A stretch of DNA of 53,397 nucleotides from UMGS1002 sp050946195 (GTDB taxonomy: Bacteria; Bacillota; Clostridia; Oscillospirales; CAG-272): the NCBI GenBank assembly GCA_050946195.1, contig JBMNUI010000005.1:1-53397 (forward strand), in the 5' to 3' direction. Below the pieces are notes generated by a model that was not told where the DNA came from, ran no database searches, and was given only the letters and a program-made list of their open reading frames with translations. Position numbers and translations under genes: made by a program. This document shows, piece by piece, positions 22,307 to 31,365 of the stretch (position 1 is the stretch's first letter; each line of letters begins with the position of its first letter).

Positions 22307-23362
22307 ATGAAGCAATATGCAAACGAGCGGGTCGCGGCGCTCTGCGCCTATGTACCGGGCGAGCAGCCGCGCGACATGCAGTATATAAAACTCAATACAA
22401 ACGAGTCGCCGTTTCCGCCCTCGCCGCGGGTGGCTGAGCGAATTAAGGGGGAGGAGGCGCGGCTCAATCTCTACCCCGACCCGGCATGTACAGAGCTTGC
22501 CGCGACTGCCGCGGCGTCGCTTGGGGTAAGACCTGAGAATCTGATATTCACCAACGGCTCGGACGAGCTTTTGAATTTTGCATATCTGGCCTTCAGCGAC
22601 GCCGGGCGGGGGATTGCCTTCCCGGACATCACCTACGGGCTCTATCAGGTGCTCTGCGAGATGTACGGTATACCGTATTTGAAAATCCCGGTCGGCCGGG
22701 ATTTCAGTATCAATCCAAAGGACTATTGCGGTGTCGGCAGGAACGTGGTGATAGCAAACCCCAACGCCCCGACCGGACTTTGCCTGCCGGTCTCGGATAT
22801 AGAGATGATTGTTCGCGGCAACCCCGGGAGGGTAGTGATAGTTGACGAGGCGTATGTCGCCTTCGGCGGGGAGAGCTGTGTCGGACTGGTCAAAAAATAC
22901 GACAACCTGCTTGTCACCCGTACATTTTCAAAGTCGCACTCGCTCGCCGGGGCGCGCCTCGGCATGGGCATAGGCTCGCCCGAGCTGATTGGCTATCTTA
23001 ATAAAGTTAAGTATTCCTTCAATCCCTACAGCATCAACCGCATAACCATGCTTGCCGGGCTTGCGGCCTTTGAGGACGAGGGCTATTATATAGAAAACTG
23101 CAAGAAAATTATCACAACTCGCGAGAGGATAAAGGCAGAGCTCAGAGTCCTCGGCTTTTCGGTCACCGACTCAAGAGCCAATTTCCTGTTTGCAAAAAGC
23201 GACAAAATCGGCGGGCGGGAGCTGTACGAGAAGCTGCGGCAGCGCGGAGTCTTGGTTCGGCATTTTGACGTCCCCGGCATATCCGATTACAACCGCATAA
23301 CAATCGGCTCGGAGGGCCAGATGGAGGCCTTCCTTGCCGCACTTCGCGAGATAATAAACTGA
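22307..23362 (+). CDS. hisC: Histidinol-phosphate aminotransferase
   Basis: The 351-residue PLP enzyme of fold type I converts imidazole-acetol phosphate to histidinol phosphate. LNTNESPFPPSP is the N-terminal motif, FTNGSDELL and ANPNAPTGL bind cofactor, VDEAYVAF holds the Asp and Tyr, and TFSKSHSLAGARLGMGIG carries the Schiff-base Lys (about residue 206) and phosphate-binding Arg. The start is forced by the lack of alternatives upstream; its ribosome site is weak (GGGTGAG) and formed by the end of the repeat. hisB follows after 14 bp. Confidence 0.95.
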   Translation: MKQYANERVAALCAYVPGEQPRDMQYIKLNTNESPFPPSPRVAERIKGEEARLNLYPDPACTELAATAAASLGVRPENLIFTNGSDELLNFAYLAFSDAGRGIAFPDITYGLYQVLCEMYGIPYLKIPVGRDFSINPKDYCGVGRNVVIANPNAPTGLCLPVSDIEMIVRGNPGRVVIVDEAYVAFGGESCVGLVKKYDNLLVTRTFSKSHSLAGARLGMGIGSPELIGYLNKVKYSFNPYSINRITMLAGLAAFEDEGYYIENCKKIITTRERIKAELRVLGFSVTDSRANFLFAKSDKIGGRELYEKLRQRGVLVRHFDVPGISDYNRITIGSEGQMEAFLAALREIIN

Positions 23363-23376
23363 CGGAGAGTATAATT

Positions 23377-23964
23377 ATGAGAAAAAGCGAGAAAATCAGG
23401 AAGACGCGCGAGACCGAAATTCAGCTCTCGCTCAACCTTGACGGCGGGGAGAGCTGCGGGATTGACACCGGCTGCGGGTTTTTTGACCACATGCTCAAGC
23501 TGTTTGCCTGTCACGGCGGGTTCGGCTTATCGGTCAGCTGCCGGGGGGATACCGAGGTCGATTACCACCACACGGTCGAGGACGTCGGGATAGTGCTGGG
23601 CAACGCCTTTGCCGAGGCAATAGGCGACAAGGCCGGGATACGCCGCTACGGCAGCATAATCCTGCCGATGGACGAGGCGCTCGCGCTTGCGGCGGTAGAC
23701 ATTTCGGGGCGAGGCCTGCTGGTGCTCGACCTGCCCGGGATGGCGGCCAGGGTCGGGGACTTTGATACCGAGCTTGTAGAGGAATTCTTTGCGGCCTTTG
23801 CCCGGCATGCCGGGGTGACCCTGCACATCCGCGCGCTGTGCGGCTCGAATACGCACCACATAATTGAGGCCGCCTTCAAGGCGTTTGCCCGCGCGCTGAG
23901 GCAGGCGGTGTCATTTGACCCGGCCGCGGGGGGTGCGGTGCCCTCGAGCAAAGGGGTTTTGTGA
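23377..23964 (+). CDS. hisB: Imidazoleglycerol-phosphate dehydratase
   Basis: This 195-residue protein is the monofunctional HisB, with no phosphatase domain. GCGFFDHMLKLFACHGGF, DYHHTVEDVGIVLG and GSNTHHIIEAAFKAFARAL are the three metal-binding motifs and all are intact. It dehydrates imidazoleglycerol phosphate using manganese. The missing phosphatase activity is supplied by the PHP enzyme HisJ at the operon end. RBS GGAGA precedes the ATG. Confidence 0.96.
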   Translation: MRKSEKIRKTRETEIQLSLNLDGGESCGIDTGCGFFDHMLKLFACHGGFGLSVSCRGDTEVDYHHTVEDVGIVLGNAFAEAIGDKAGIRRYGSIILPMDEALALAAVDISGRGLLVLDLPGMAARVGDFDTELVEEFFAAFARHAGVTLHIRALCGSNTHHIIEAAFKAFARALRQAVSFDPAAGGAVPSSKGVL

Positions 23965-23988
23965 TTTTGACGCAAATCGAGGTCTTTT

Positions 23989-24624
23989 ATGACAGTCATA
24001 ATTGATTACGGTGTCGGCAACCTGTTCTCGCTTTCCTCCTCGCTTGATTATATCGGCGAGCCAGCAAAGGTGAGCGGCGACCCCGAGGACATACGCCGCG
24101 CCGACCGGATAATACTTCCGGGTGTCGGGGCATTCGGCGACGCCGCGGCAAAGCTGAGAGAGAGTAGGCTCGACCGGGTGATAGTCGAGGAGGCCGGGGC
24201 CGGCAAGCCGCTGCTCGGAATCTGCCTTGGAATGCAGCTTTTGTTTGAGCGCAGCCTTGAGTTCGGAGAGCATGCGGGGCTCGGGCTGATACCCGGCAGC
24301 GTCAGACCAATCCGGGAGATCATAGGAGAGGAACTGAAGGTCCCTCATATCGGCTGGAACAGACTCATTTACCCCGAGGGAAAGCCGAAAAGCAGACTTT
24401 ACAAGTACACCTGCGAGGGGGAGTATGTTTATTTTGTCCACTCATATCACGGCGCCGACTGCGAGGAGTACATCAGCGCATATACCGATTACGGCGCGCT
24501 GCTCACCGCGTCGGTCGAGAATACCGCGGGGAATGTTTTCGGAACCCAGTATCACCCCGAGAAGAGCGGCCGGGTGGGGCTTGGAATTCTCAAGGCCTTT
24601 TGCGAGATAGGGGGCAGACCATGA
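23989..24624 (+). CDS. hisH: Imidazole glycerol phosphate synthase, glutamine amidotransferase subunit
   Basis: The 211-residue class I glutaminase delivers ammonia to HisF. The nucleophile lies in LLGICLGMQLLFE (Cys near residue 79); the His-Glu pair lies in TQYHPEKSG (about residues 187-192). IDYGVGNLFSL is the N-terminal motif, and HIGWN and YFVHSYH are interface segments. The stop overlaps the hisA start by 4 nt. Confidence 0.96.
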   Translation: MTVIIDYGVGNLFSLSSSLDYIGEPAKVSGDPEDIRRADRIILPGVGAFGDAAAKLRESRLDRVIVEEAGAGKPLLGICLGMQLLFERSLEFGEHAGLGLIPGSVRPIREIIGEELKVPHIGWNRLIYPEGKPKSRLYKYTCEGEYVYFVHSYHGADCEEYISAYTDYGALLTASVENTAGNVFGTQYHPEKSGRVGLGILKAFCEIGGRP

Positions 24625-25331
24625 TAATTTTACCTGCAATTGACCTGTACGGCAAAAAGGCGGTGCGCCTTTTGCGCGGCGACTACAATCAAATGACGAT
24701 ATATGGCGACAACCCCGCGGCAGTGGCGCTCGGCTTTGCCGAGGCCGGCGCCAAATATATTCACATAGTCGACCTTGAGGGTGCGCGCGACGGCAGCCCC
24801 GCAAATTTTGAGACGATAAAAGAAATAATCAGGACCAGCGGCCTTTTTGCCGAGGTGGGCGGCGGCATACGCACGCGCACGGCAATAGAAAAATATCTTT
24901 TGGCCGGCGCCAGCCGCGTGATACTCGGCACTGCGGCGCTTGAAGATTTTGAGTTTTTGCGCTCGGTCGTGCGCGATTACGGTGACAAAATCGCGGTGGG
25001 GGTGGATATCAGGGACGTCCGTGTGGCGCTTCGCGGCTGGCGTGAGACAAGTAATACCGACTGCCATGCCTTCTGCGAGCGGCTGCAGGAGATAGGCGTC
25101 GGCACGATTATCTGTACCGACATTTCAAAGGACGGCGCCATGCGGGGGACAAACCGCGAGTTATATCGCGAGCTTTCCCGAAAATACAACATGAAGATCA
25201 TCGCCTCGGGGGGGGTCAGCACGCTTGACGATGTTATCGCCCTCTCCCGGCTCGGAATTTACGGGGCGATAATAGGTCGGGCGCTGTACACCGGGGACAT
25301 TAATCTCAAGGAGGCACTGGCGGTAGTATGA
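24621..25331 (+). CDS. hisA: ProFAR isomerase
   Basis: I use ATG 24621 (MIILPAIDLYGKKAVRL), which overlaps the hisH stop, rather than the upstream ATG inside hisH. The 236-residue half-barrel-duplicated TIM barrel isomerises ProFAR to PRFAR. The catalytic Asp residues lie in PAIDLY (Asp 8) and CTDISKDGAMRGTN (near 130); phosphate sites are GGGIR and ASGGVS. It overlaps hisF by 4 nt. Confidence 0.95.
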   Translation: MIILPAIDLYGKKAVRLLRGDYNQMTIYGDNPAAVALGFAEAGAKYIHIVDLEGARDGSPANFETIKEIIRTSGLFAEVGGGIRTRTAIEKYLLAGASRVILGTAALEDFEFLRSVVRDYGDKIAVGVDIRDVRVALRGWRETSNTDCHAFCERLQEIGVGTIICTDISKDGAMRGTNRELYRELSRKYNMKIIASGGVSTLDDVIALSRLGIYGAIIGRALYTGDINLKEALAVV

Positions 25332-26086
25332 TTACCAAGCGGATAATCCCCTGCCTTGACGTGCGCGACGGCCGGGTGGTCAAGGGCAGGAACTTTCTCG
25401 GCTTGCGCGACGTCTCCTCGCCGGTACGCCTTGCCGAGTTTTACAGCGACTCGGGGGCCGACGAGCTGGTTTTCTACGATATTACCGCCTCGGCCGAGGG
25501 CCGGACGATTTTTACCGACACCCTGACCGAGTGCGCCCGCAAAATTTTCATCCCGCTCACGGTCGGCGGGGGGATAAACAGCATCGCCGACTTTGACCGG
25601 GTGCTCAAATGCGGCGCCGACAAGGTCAGCGTCAACTCGGGGGCGATAAAAAATCCCGGGCTGGTTTACGAGGCGGCCAAGCGCTACGGCAGCCAGTGCG
25701 TGGTCCTCTCGGTCGACATCAAGCGGGTGGACGGCAGCTTCCGGGTTTTTGCCCGGGGAGGCCGAGATGATACCGGCATTGAGGCAATAGAATGGCTGCG
25801 CCGCGGTGTCGGGAACGGCGCCGGCGAGATTGTGGTCAACAGCATTGACACCGACGGGGTGAAGGGCGGCTTTGACCTTGAGCTGCTCGAAGCGGTCTGT
25901 AACGCGGTTGACGTGCCGGTAATAGCCTCAGGTGGCGCCGGCAGCATTGAGGATTTTATTACTTTGTTCAAGACCCTGCCGGGGGTTGATGCCGGGCTGG
26001 CGGCTTCGGTTTTCCACTTCGGGGAGATTGACATAAGGACGCTCAAGACCGCACTTGCCCGCGAAAACATACCGGTAAGAATATAG
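25328..26086 (+). CDS. hisF: Imidazole glycerol phosphate synthase, cyclase subunit
   Basis: The 252-residue TIM barrel forms imidazole glycerol phosphate and AICAR with ammonia from HisH. RIIPCLDVRDGRVVKG at the N terminus holds the catalytic Asp 11; NSIDTDGVKGGFDLEL (about 177-192) holds the second catalytic Asp; VGGGI and ASGGAG are phosphate sites. ATG 25328 lies in the hisA stop codon. hisIE begins 11 bp later. Confidence 0.96.
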   Translation: MITKRIIPCLDVRDGRVVKGRNFLGLRDVSSPVRLAEFYSDSGADELVFYDITASAEGRTIFTDTLTECARKIFIPLTVGGGINSIADFDRVLKCGADKVSVNSGAIKNPGLVYEAAKRYGSQCVVLSVDIKRVDGSFRVFARGGRDDTGIEAIEWLRRGVGNGAGEIVVNSIDTDGVKGGFDLELLEAVCNAVDVPVIASGGAGSIEDFITLFKTLPGVDAGLAASVFHFGEIDIRTLKTALARENIPVRI

Positions 26087-26096
26087 AGGAGCAGAT

Positions 26097-26744
26097 ATGT
26101 TTGATATTGACACGCTGAAATTCGACAAGGACGGCCTTATCCCGGCGGTTGTGGTCGATGCCGAGCGCGCTGCGGTCCTGACGGTCGCATACATGAACCG
26201 CGAGAGCCTTGAGATAAGCATGAAGGAAGGCCGGACCTGCTTCTGGTCGCGCTCGCGCAGGACTCTCTGGCGCAAGGGCGAGAGCTCGGGCAACGTGCAG
26301 CAGATAGTGAAGATAATGACCGACTGCGACCGCGACGCGCTTCTTATCTATGTGAAAAAAGCCGGCCCGGCCTGTCATCTCGGGACAGATTCCTGTTTTA
26401 ACGACACGGTCTACGAGTCGGAGCAGGACGAAGTCTTCTCGCTTGAGGTTCTGTATGAACTTATCAAAGGCCGGAAAACCGAGAAGAAAGAAGGTTCGTA
26501 TACCAGCTACCTTTTTGAAAAGGGGCTTGACAAGATTTTAAAGAAGGTCGGCGAGGAGTCGGCCGAGGTGATAATCGCCGGCTGCGCCCGTGAGCGCCGC
26601 GAGGCGATTTATGAGATTGCCGACCTTGCGTACCATGTCATGGTTCTCATGGTCGAGCTGGGAATTTCGCTTGACGATGTGCGGCAGGAGCTTGCCTCCC
26701 GCCATGTGATTGACAAAAAGGTCAAGCAGGAGAAGATGAGCTGA
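26097..26744 (+). CDS. hisIE: Bifunctional phosphoribosyl-AMP cyclohydrolase / phosphoribosyl-ATP pyrophosphatase
   Basis: A 215-residue fusion performing steps 2 and 3. The HisI part (about 1-115) shows VAYMNRESLEISMKEGRTCFWSRS-type sequence, SRRTLWRKGESSGN and metal-binding DCDRDALL with the Cys-containing ACHLGTDSCF. The HisE part (about 120-215) shows SYTSYLFEKGLDKILKKVGEE and EIADLAYHVMVLM. GAGGAG precedes the ATG. It overlaps the next gene by a single base (TGATG). Confidence 0.95.
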   Translation: MFDIDTLKFDKDGLIPAVVVDAERAAVLTVAYMNRESLEISMKEGRTCFWSRSRRTLWRKGESSGNVQQIVKIMTDCDRDALLIYVKKAGPACHLGTDSCFNDTVYESEQDEVFSLEVLYELIKGRKTEKKEGSYTSYLFEKGLDKILKKVGEESAEVIIAGCARERREAIYEIADLAYHVMVLMVELGISLDDVRQELASRHVIDKKVKQEKMS

Positions 26745-27553
26745 TGTATTTTCCGGGGGACTACCACCTTCACACAACCCACTGCGACGGGAAGAGCACG
26801 CCCGAGGAGATGATAAAGGCCGCTATTTCGCGCGGGTATGAGTCTGTGGGGCTGTCGGGTCATTCGTATGTCACCTTTGACGGCGGCTTCGGGATAACTA
26901 CACCCGAGGCATATCGTGCCGAGGTGCTCGCGCTCAAGGAGAAATACAGGGGGAATATTGATATATTACTCGGCTTCGAGCAGGATGCTTTCTCCGAGCG
27001 GGCAGAGGGCTATGATTACATCATCGGCTCGGCGCACACTATCATGTGTAACGGAGGCTATATTACGGTCGACTATACCATTGAGAAGGTGACGGCCGGG
27101 GTGCGCGAATACTTCGGCGGCGACTGGCTAAATTACGTCAAGGCTTACTACGAGCTTGCCGCAGAGATTCCGAAGCGGACGGGGGCAGATATTGTCGGCC
27201 ACTTTGACCTTGTGACCAGGTTCAACGAGGGGGGGCGCTTTTTCGACGAGGAGAGCCGCGAGTACAAGGCTGTCGTATATGAGGCGCTGAAAGCCGCCGC
27301 TGCCGGCTGCAGGGTATTTGAGGTCAACTCGGGGGGTGTGAGGTGCGGTTACCGCAGCCGGGTGTATCCGGCGATGTTTATTTTAAAGGCACTCAGGGAG
27401 CTGGGCTGCAGTATTATTCTCTCAAGCGACGCGCATGACGCCGGGTCTGTCGGCTTTATGTTCGGCGAGATGGCCGGGCTGGCGAAGGAATGCGGATTTA
27501 AAAGCGCGGTGTACCTCACCTCCGGCGGGTTCAGAGAGTATTCATTGATATAA
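26744..27553 (+). CDS. hisJ: Histidinol-phosphatase, PHP family
   Basis: The 269-residue PHP (polymerase and histidinol phosphatase) protein removes phosphate from histidinol phosphate. DYHLHTTHCDGKSTP (6-20) holds the first metal His residues; GLSGHSY, GFEQDAF, IGSAHT, GHFDLVTRF and SSDAHDAGSVG carry the others. It closes the operon and completes the pathway from PRPP to histidine. No clear terminator follows before the next promoter. Confidence 0.92.
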   Translation: MYFPGDYHLHTTHCDGKSTPEEMIKAAISRGYESVGLSGHSYVTFDGGFGITTPEAYRAEVLALKEKYRGNIDILLGFEQDAFSERAEGYDYIIGSAHTIMCNGGYITVDYTIEKVTAGVREYFGGDWLNYVKAYYELAAEIPKRTGADIVGHFDLVTRFNEGGRFFDEESREYKAVVYEALKAAAAGCRVFEVNSGGVRCGYRSRVYPAMFILKALRELGCSIILSSDAHDAGSVGFMFGEMAGLAKECGFKSAVYLTSGGFREYSLI

Positions 27554-27578
27554 AAGAACGCCGCGGGGTTATATTTGC

Positions 27579-27607
27579 TTGATTTTTTACAGAAATTATG
27601 TTATCAT
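27579..27607 (+). promoter_or_regulatory. Putative promoter of the ABC exporter operon
   Basis: TTGATT (27579-27584), 17-bp spacer, TATCAT (27602-27607), about 78 bp before the ATPase start. The leader includes a GACCGGCCGCAGGCCGGC palindromic stretch (27631-27648). Confidence 0.5.
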
Positions 27608-27684
27608 AAAACAGTCTTTTCGCAGGTCCGACCGGCCGCAGGCCGGCAATTTGACATCATCATCCGAAAGGTTAATAATAAGCT

Positions 27685-28662
27685 ATGAGCCTTGTAGTAT
27701 CTAATCTGTCAAAGAAATACGGCACAAAGACAGTAGTAGACGACCTCAGCTTTGAGATGAAGGAGCCGGGGGTCTATGCCCTGCTCGGCACAAACGGCGC
27801 CGGCAAGACCACCGCAATCCGCATGATGCTCGGGATGCTCTTGCGCAACTCGGGCAGCGTGCTCTGGAAAGGCCTGCCGCTGAGCACCGCCACCTGCAAT
27901 ATCGGCTATCTCCCCGAGGAGCGGGGGCTGTATCCCAAATATACCCTGCTTGACCAACTGATTTATTTCGCTCAGCTGCGCGGGGTCGACAAAGCCGAGG
28001 CCAAAAAGCGCATACGCTACTGGTCGCGGCGGCTTGACGTCGACGAGTATCTTTACCCGACAAAGCCGGCCAAAAGGTCGCCCTTCTCGCGGGGTACTGT
28101 CGCCTCGGGCGAGGTTCTTCTGCCCTCGAAGAAGGCCGACCAACTCTCAAAGGGGAATCAGCAGAAAATCCAGCTCATGACCACTCTGCTCTCAGACCCC
28201 GAGCTGTTAGTGCTCGACGAGCCGATGTCCGGCCTCGACCCGGTCAATACCGACCTGTTCAAGTCAATAATCCGCGACGAGATAGCCAAGGGCAAGTATA
28301 TTATAATGTCGAGCCACCAGATGGCGACAGTCGAGGAGTTCTGCACCAATATCACCATACTCGACCGCTCAAAGACGGTTCTTCAGGGGAACCTGAACGC
28401 AATCAAAAAGCAGTACGGCCGGATCAACCTCCTGCTCAAAACCGAGTGCGACATCTCCGGGTATATCAGAGAATCGGGGGCGGTACTGGTCAGCGAGAAG
28501 GAATTTGAATGCAATATTAAGGTAACCGGAGAGGAACAGGCAAACCGGCTGCTCGGGCGGCTTATCGAAAAGGGCATCACGGTAATAAGATTCGACCTGC
28601 GCGAGCCCTCGTTGCATGAAATATTCGTCGAGGTGGTGGGGGGAAACCATGACGCGGAGTGA
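27685..28662 (+). CDS. ABC exporter ATP-binding protein (NatA-like) with an unusual insertion
   Basis: The 325-residue ATPase has Walker A GTNGAGKTT (35-43), signature LSKGNQQK (154-161), Walker B LLVLDEPMSGLDP (174-186) and the switch SSHQ, plus a C-terminal extension of about 95 residues typical of the NatA/DrrA branch. Between the helical domain (LDVDEYL) and the signature there is an extra basic, Ser/Pro-rich segment, roughly residues 124-150 (TKPAKRSPFSRG then PSKKADQ), which relatives lack; there the two blocks are joined by a short helix. It probably pumps out a drug, peptide or sodium ions with the next two permeases. Its end overlaps permease 1 by 14 nt. Confidence 0.9.
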   Translation: MSLVVSNLSKKYGTKTVVDDLSFEMKEPGVYALLGTNGAGKTTAIRMMLGMLLRNSGSVLWKGLPLSTATCNIGYLPEERGLYPKYTLLDQLIYFAQLRGVDKAEAKKRIRYWSRRLDVDEYLYPTKPAKRSPFSRGTVASGEVLLPSKKADQLSKGNQQKIQLMTTLLSDPELLVLDEPMSGLDPVNTDLFKSIIRDEIAKGKYIIMSSHQMATVEEFCTNITILDRSKTVLQGNLNAIKKQYGRINLLLKTECDISGYIRESGAVLVSEKEFECNIKVTGEEQANRLLGRLIEKGITVIRFDLREPSLHEIFVEVVGGNHDAE

Positions 28663-29977
28663 TTTCGCCGGAACCGGCAGGGTTTTTTCCTTCACCCTTG
28701 CTCAGTATTTGAAAAGCAAATCGGCCATTGCGATGATGGTCCTGATGATAGTGCTCGCCTCGGTATGCACCGTTATCATGGCCTCCTCTACTGCCGGGAT
28801 GGTTCCGGTTTCTTTCAACGCAGACCGTGTTGTCATAATCAATGAGAGCGGATATAACCTCCGAACAGAGGATATTGCCGGTTTTACGCCCGAGCTTGCC
28901 GGGGTTGACATAGCCATAACCGAAGAAGATTTTGCCGCCGTGTTAAGGCAGCTTGACAGCCTGCCGGGCAGCGTCGCTCTGCTGATTGAAAAGGCCGACG
29001 ACGGCGGGCTTTCGGTCACCGCCCACACCGGTACCGGCTCAACCGTCAACAGCTATACCACATCGGTATTGAGCGGCGCGGTTACAGAAGCCCTCTCGCT
29101 TGCCCGGTGGCGCGAGGCCGGCATTGGCGACGAGCAGATAAAGTCTGCCTTTACCCCCTTTTCGGTCAGCTCACTGTCGTACAATCAGTATATGAACAGG
29201 CAGAAAGACGGCCTGCCCGGCGGCGAGTCGTACTTTTGGGTGTCCTATGCATATTCGATTATAGTCATGATGCTGGTCATCTTTTCCACCTCGTACATCG
29301 TGCGCTCGGTGGTCGAGGAAAAGGCTTCAAAGCTGGTTGAGCTGCTGATGGTTAGCGTGAAGCCCCTGGCGCTTCTGCTCGGAAAGATACTTGCCACGAT
29401 GTGCTTTATGGTGCTCAATATGTTCCTGCTCATCCTGAGCGTCGCCATCACGGTGTTTGTCATCAATAACTTCACGGATATGTCGTTATCCCCCGAAATA
29501 CTGGCGGCGGTCGGCATTAACCTCACGTCAGGCGGTGCGGGAATTCTTTTGATACCGGTCGTGTTGATTTCGGTGGTTTTGGGGTACCTGACCTTCTCAA
29601 TCATCGGCGGCATTGCCGGTGCCTGCTGCTCCAACATGGAGCAAATCGGAGCGGCGGTCAATATCGTGTCTTTCCTCGCCCTTTTCGGGTATATGACCGC
29701 ATTGTTTTCGTCGATTTTCGGCAGCCGGGAGCTCCTTGCGGTTTTCTCGCTGCTGCCGGTAGTTTCGATATTTGTTGCCCCGGTCACCTATGCGTCGGGG
29801 ATTATCGGTTTCGGCATACTGTTTGTTTCATGGCTGCTGCAGGCGGCAGTCGTCGCGCTGCTCGCGGCCTTCGGCGCCCGTGTTTACGGCGCCCTGCTTA
29901 TCCACAAGGGCAACCGTGTGGGGCTGCGGCAGCTCTTCAGTATTGCCGGTGACGCAAAGCGGGGGGTGCAGACATGA
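28649..29977 (+). CDS. ABC-2 type permease 1
   Basis: Start ATG 28649 (MTRSDFAGTG) has a GGTGGGGGGA ribosome site within the ATPase gene; the longer upstream frame is rejected. The 442-residue protein shows one N-terminal membrane helix (AIAMMVLMIVLASVC), a large extracytoplasmic domain (about 55-195) and five C-terminal helices, the NatB/ABC2_membrane_3 layout. EEKASKLVELLMVSVKP is the conserved coupling segment. It is the partner of the permease encoded 4 nt downstream, presumably as a heterodimer. Confidence 0.85.
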   Translation: MTRSDFAGTGRVFSFTLAQYLKSKSAIAMMVLMIVLASVCTVIMASSTAGMVPVSFNADRVVIINESGYNLRTEDIAGFTPELAGVDIAITEEDFAAVLRQLDSLPGSVALLIEKADDGGLSVTAHTGTGSTVNSYTTSVLSGAVTEALSLARWREAGIGDEQIKSAFTPFSVSSLSYNQYMNRQKDGLPGGESYFWVSYAYSIIVMMLVIFSTSYIVRSVVEEKASKLVELLMVSVKPLALLLGKILATMCFMVLNMFLLILSVAITVFVINNFTDMSLSPEILAAVGINLTSGGAGILLIPVVLISVVLGYLTFSIIGGIAGACCSNMEQIGAAVNIVSFLALFGYMTALFSSIFGSRELLAVFSLLPVVSIFVAPVTYASGIIGFGILFVSWLLQAAVVALLAAFGARVYGALLIHKGNRVGLRQLFSIAGDAKRGVQT

Positions 29978-31338
29978 AATACAAAGGTTATCTTACGGAC
30001 TGGTCGACCGTATTTGGCTTTACGCTGCGCAACCAGCTTGGCAAAAAATCTTATGTCGCTCTCACCGTAGTAATTGCAATCCTGATTTTTACCGGCGTCG
30101 CCGCGCTGATAATCATCCCGGGAGCTCAGGACCCGGCAGAGCCCGCCCTTACCGAAGCCTCGCTCGAGCTTGTTACGGTATGTGACCTGACCGGCGATTT
30201 TGGCAACGTCTCGTGGCTTGCTTCGGATGCCGGGTTTTTTGGAGATGTTGAGTACAGGAACTCCTCACTTTCGCCTGATGACGCGCTCGAGGGCGCGGGC
30301 GATTACGAGGTTGTGCTGATAATCACGCGCCCCGAGGACTCATACGAACTTGATATAGTGTCATCCAGGGGAACAAAACTGCCCGACGCCGAGGTAAATA
30401 TCTTCACATCCTATGTCACGGGCATGTTCCGCGCCGAGCTGATGCGGCGCTCGGGCGTCGACCCGTCGCTCATGCCCGACCTGAGCATAAACATCGAGAG
30501 CCCGGAGCCGGTGCAAAGTACGCCGGATGTTGATGCCGAGCGGGTTGAAGGGGCTCGCGAGACAATAAACATGGTGATGTCTTATATCACGATTTTCATC
30601 ATATATATTCTGGTCATGTTCTACGGGCAGGGCGCCGCGACGGTAGTTATACTTGAGAAAACCTCAAAGCTCATGGACTTTTTCCTGGTCGCGGTAAAGC
30701 CGGCGGCAATGATACTCGGCAAAGTGCTTGCCACCGCGGCGGCCGGCTTTATCCAGTTTGCTGTCTGGATGCTCTCGGGTTTCTTAGGCTTTCGGGTCGG
30801 GGCGGGCGTGGTAAGGTCCTTTTTCCCTGACTCCGAAACCATGGCCTTGATAGAAAACCTGTCGGGGCTGAAGGGGATATTTACCCCGGCCGGGCTTCTG
30901 ATAGCCCTTGTGATGATAGTAGTCGGATTTCTGCTTTACTGCTCGCTGGCGGCAATAGGGGGCGCCATGGCCTCAAAGCCCGAGGACCTTGCCTCAACCA
31001 ATCTGATTTTCACCCTGTCGGTGATAGCATCTTTTCTCCTCGCGATGTATGCGGGGGGAACCGGCGGCATGGTATCTACCGCCGGGTGGCTGATTTACTT
31101 CCCCTTCACGGCAATACTTGTCACCCCCGGCCGGGCTATGGCCGGTATAATAACAATACCCGAGGGAATTATTTCAATAGGGTTTGTCGCAATCCTGGCC
31201 TTTGTGTGTGTGATAATCGCTGGCAGGATTTATGAAATGATGTCGTTCTACCGCGGAAGCCCGCCGACCCCCGCGAAGATGTTAAAAATCCTGCGCGACA
31301 GCCTACGCTCGGATAAGGCGGACAACACATACAGCTGA
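29974..31338 (+). CDS. ABC-2 type permease 2
   Basis: 454 residues with the same plan as permease 1: N-terminal helix (YVALTVVIAILIFTGVAAL), an external acidic domain, then C-terminal helices after ETINMVMSYITIFIIYI. LEKTSKLMDFFLVAVKP repeats the coupling segment of permease 1, so the pair arose by duplication. It starts within the stop of permease 1 (ATGA). The substrate is not evident. Confidence 0.85.
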   Translation: MKYKGYLTDWSTVFGFTLRNQLGKKSYVALTVVIAILIFTGVAALIIIPGAQDPAEPALTEASLELVTVCDLTGDFGNVSWLASDAGFFGDVEYRNSSLSPDDALEGAGDYEVVLIITRPEDSYELDIVSSRGTKLPDAEVNIFTSYVTGMFRAELMRRSGVDPSLMPDLSINIESPEPVQSTPDVDAERVEGARETINMVMSYITIFIIYILVMFYGQGAATVVILEKTSKLMDFFLVAVKPAAMILGKVLATAAAGFIQFAVWMLSGFLGFRVGAGVVRSFFPDSETMALIENLSGLKGIFTPAGLLIALVMIVVGFLLYCSLAAIGGAMASKPEDLASTNLIFTLSVIASFLLAMYAGGTGGMVSTAGWLIYFPFTAILVTPGRAMAGIITIPEGIISIGFVAILAFVCVIIAGRIYEMMSFYRGSPPTPAKMLKILRDSLRSDKADNTYS

Positions 31339-31365
31339 ACACACCCGGAGGAAACCTTCAAGCAC

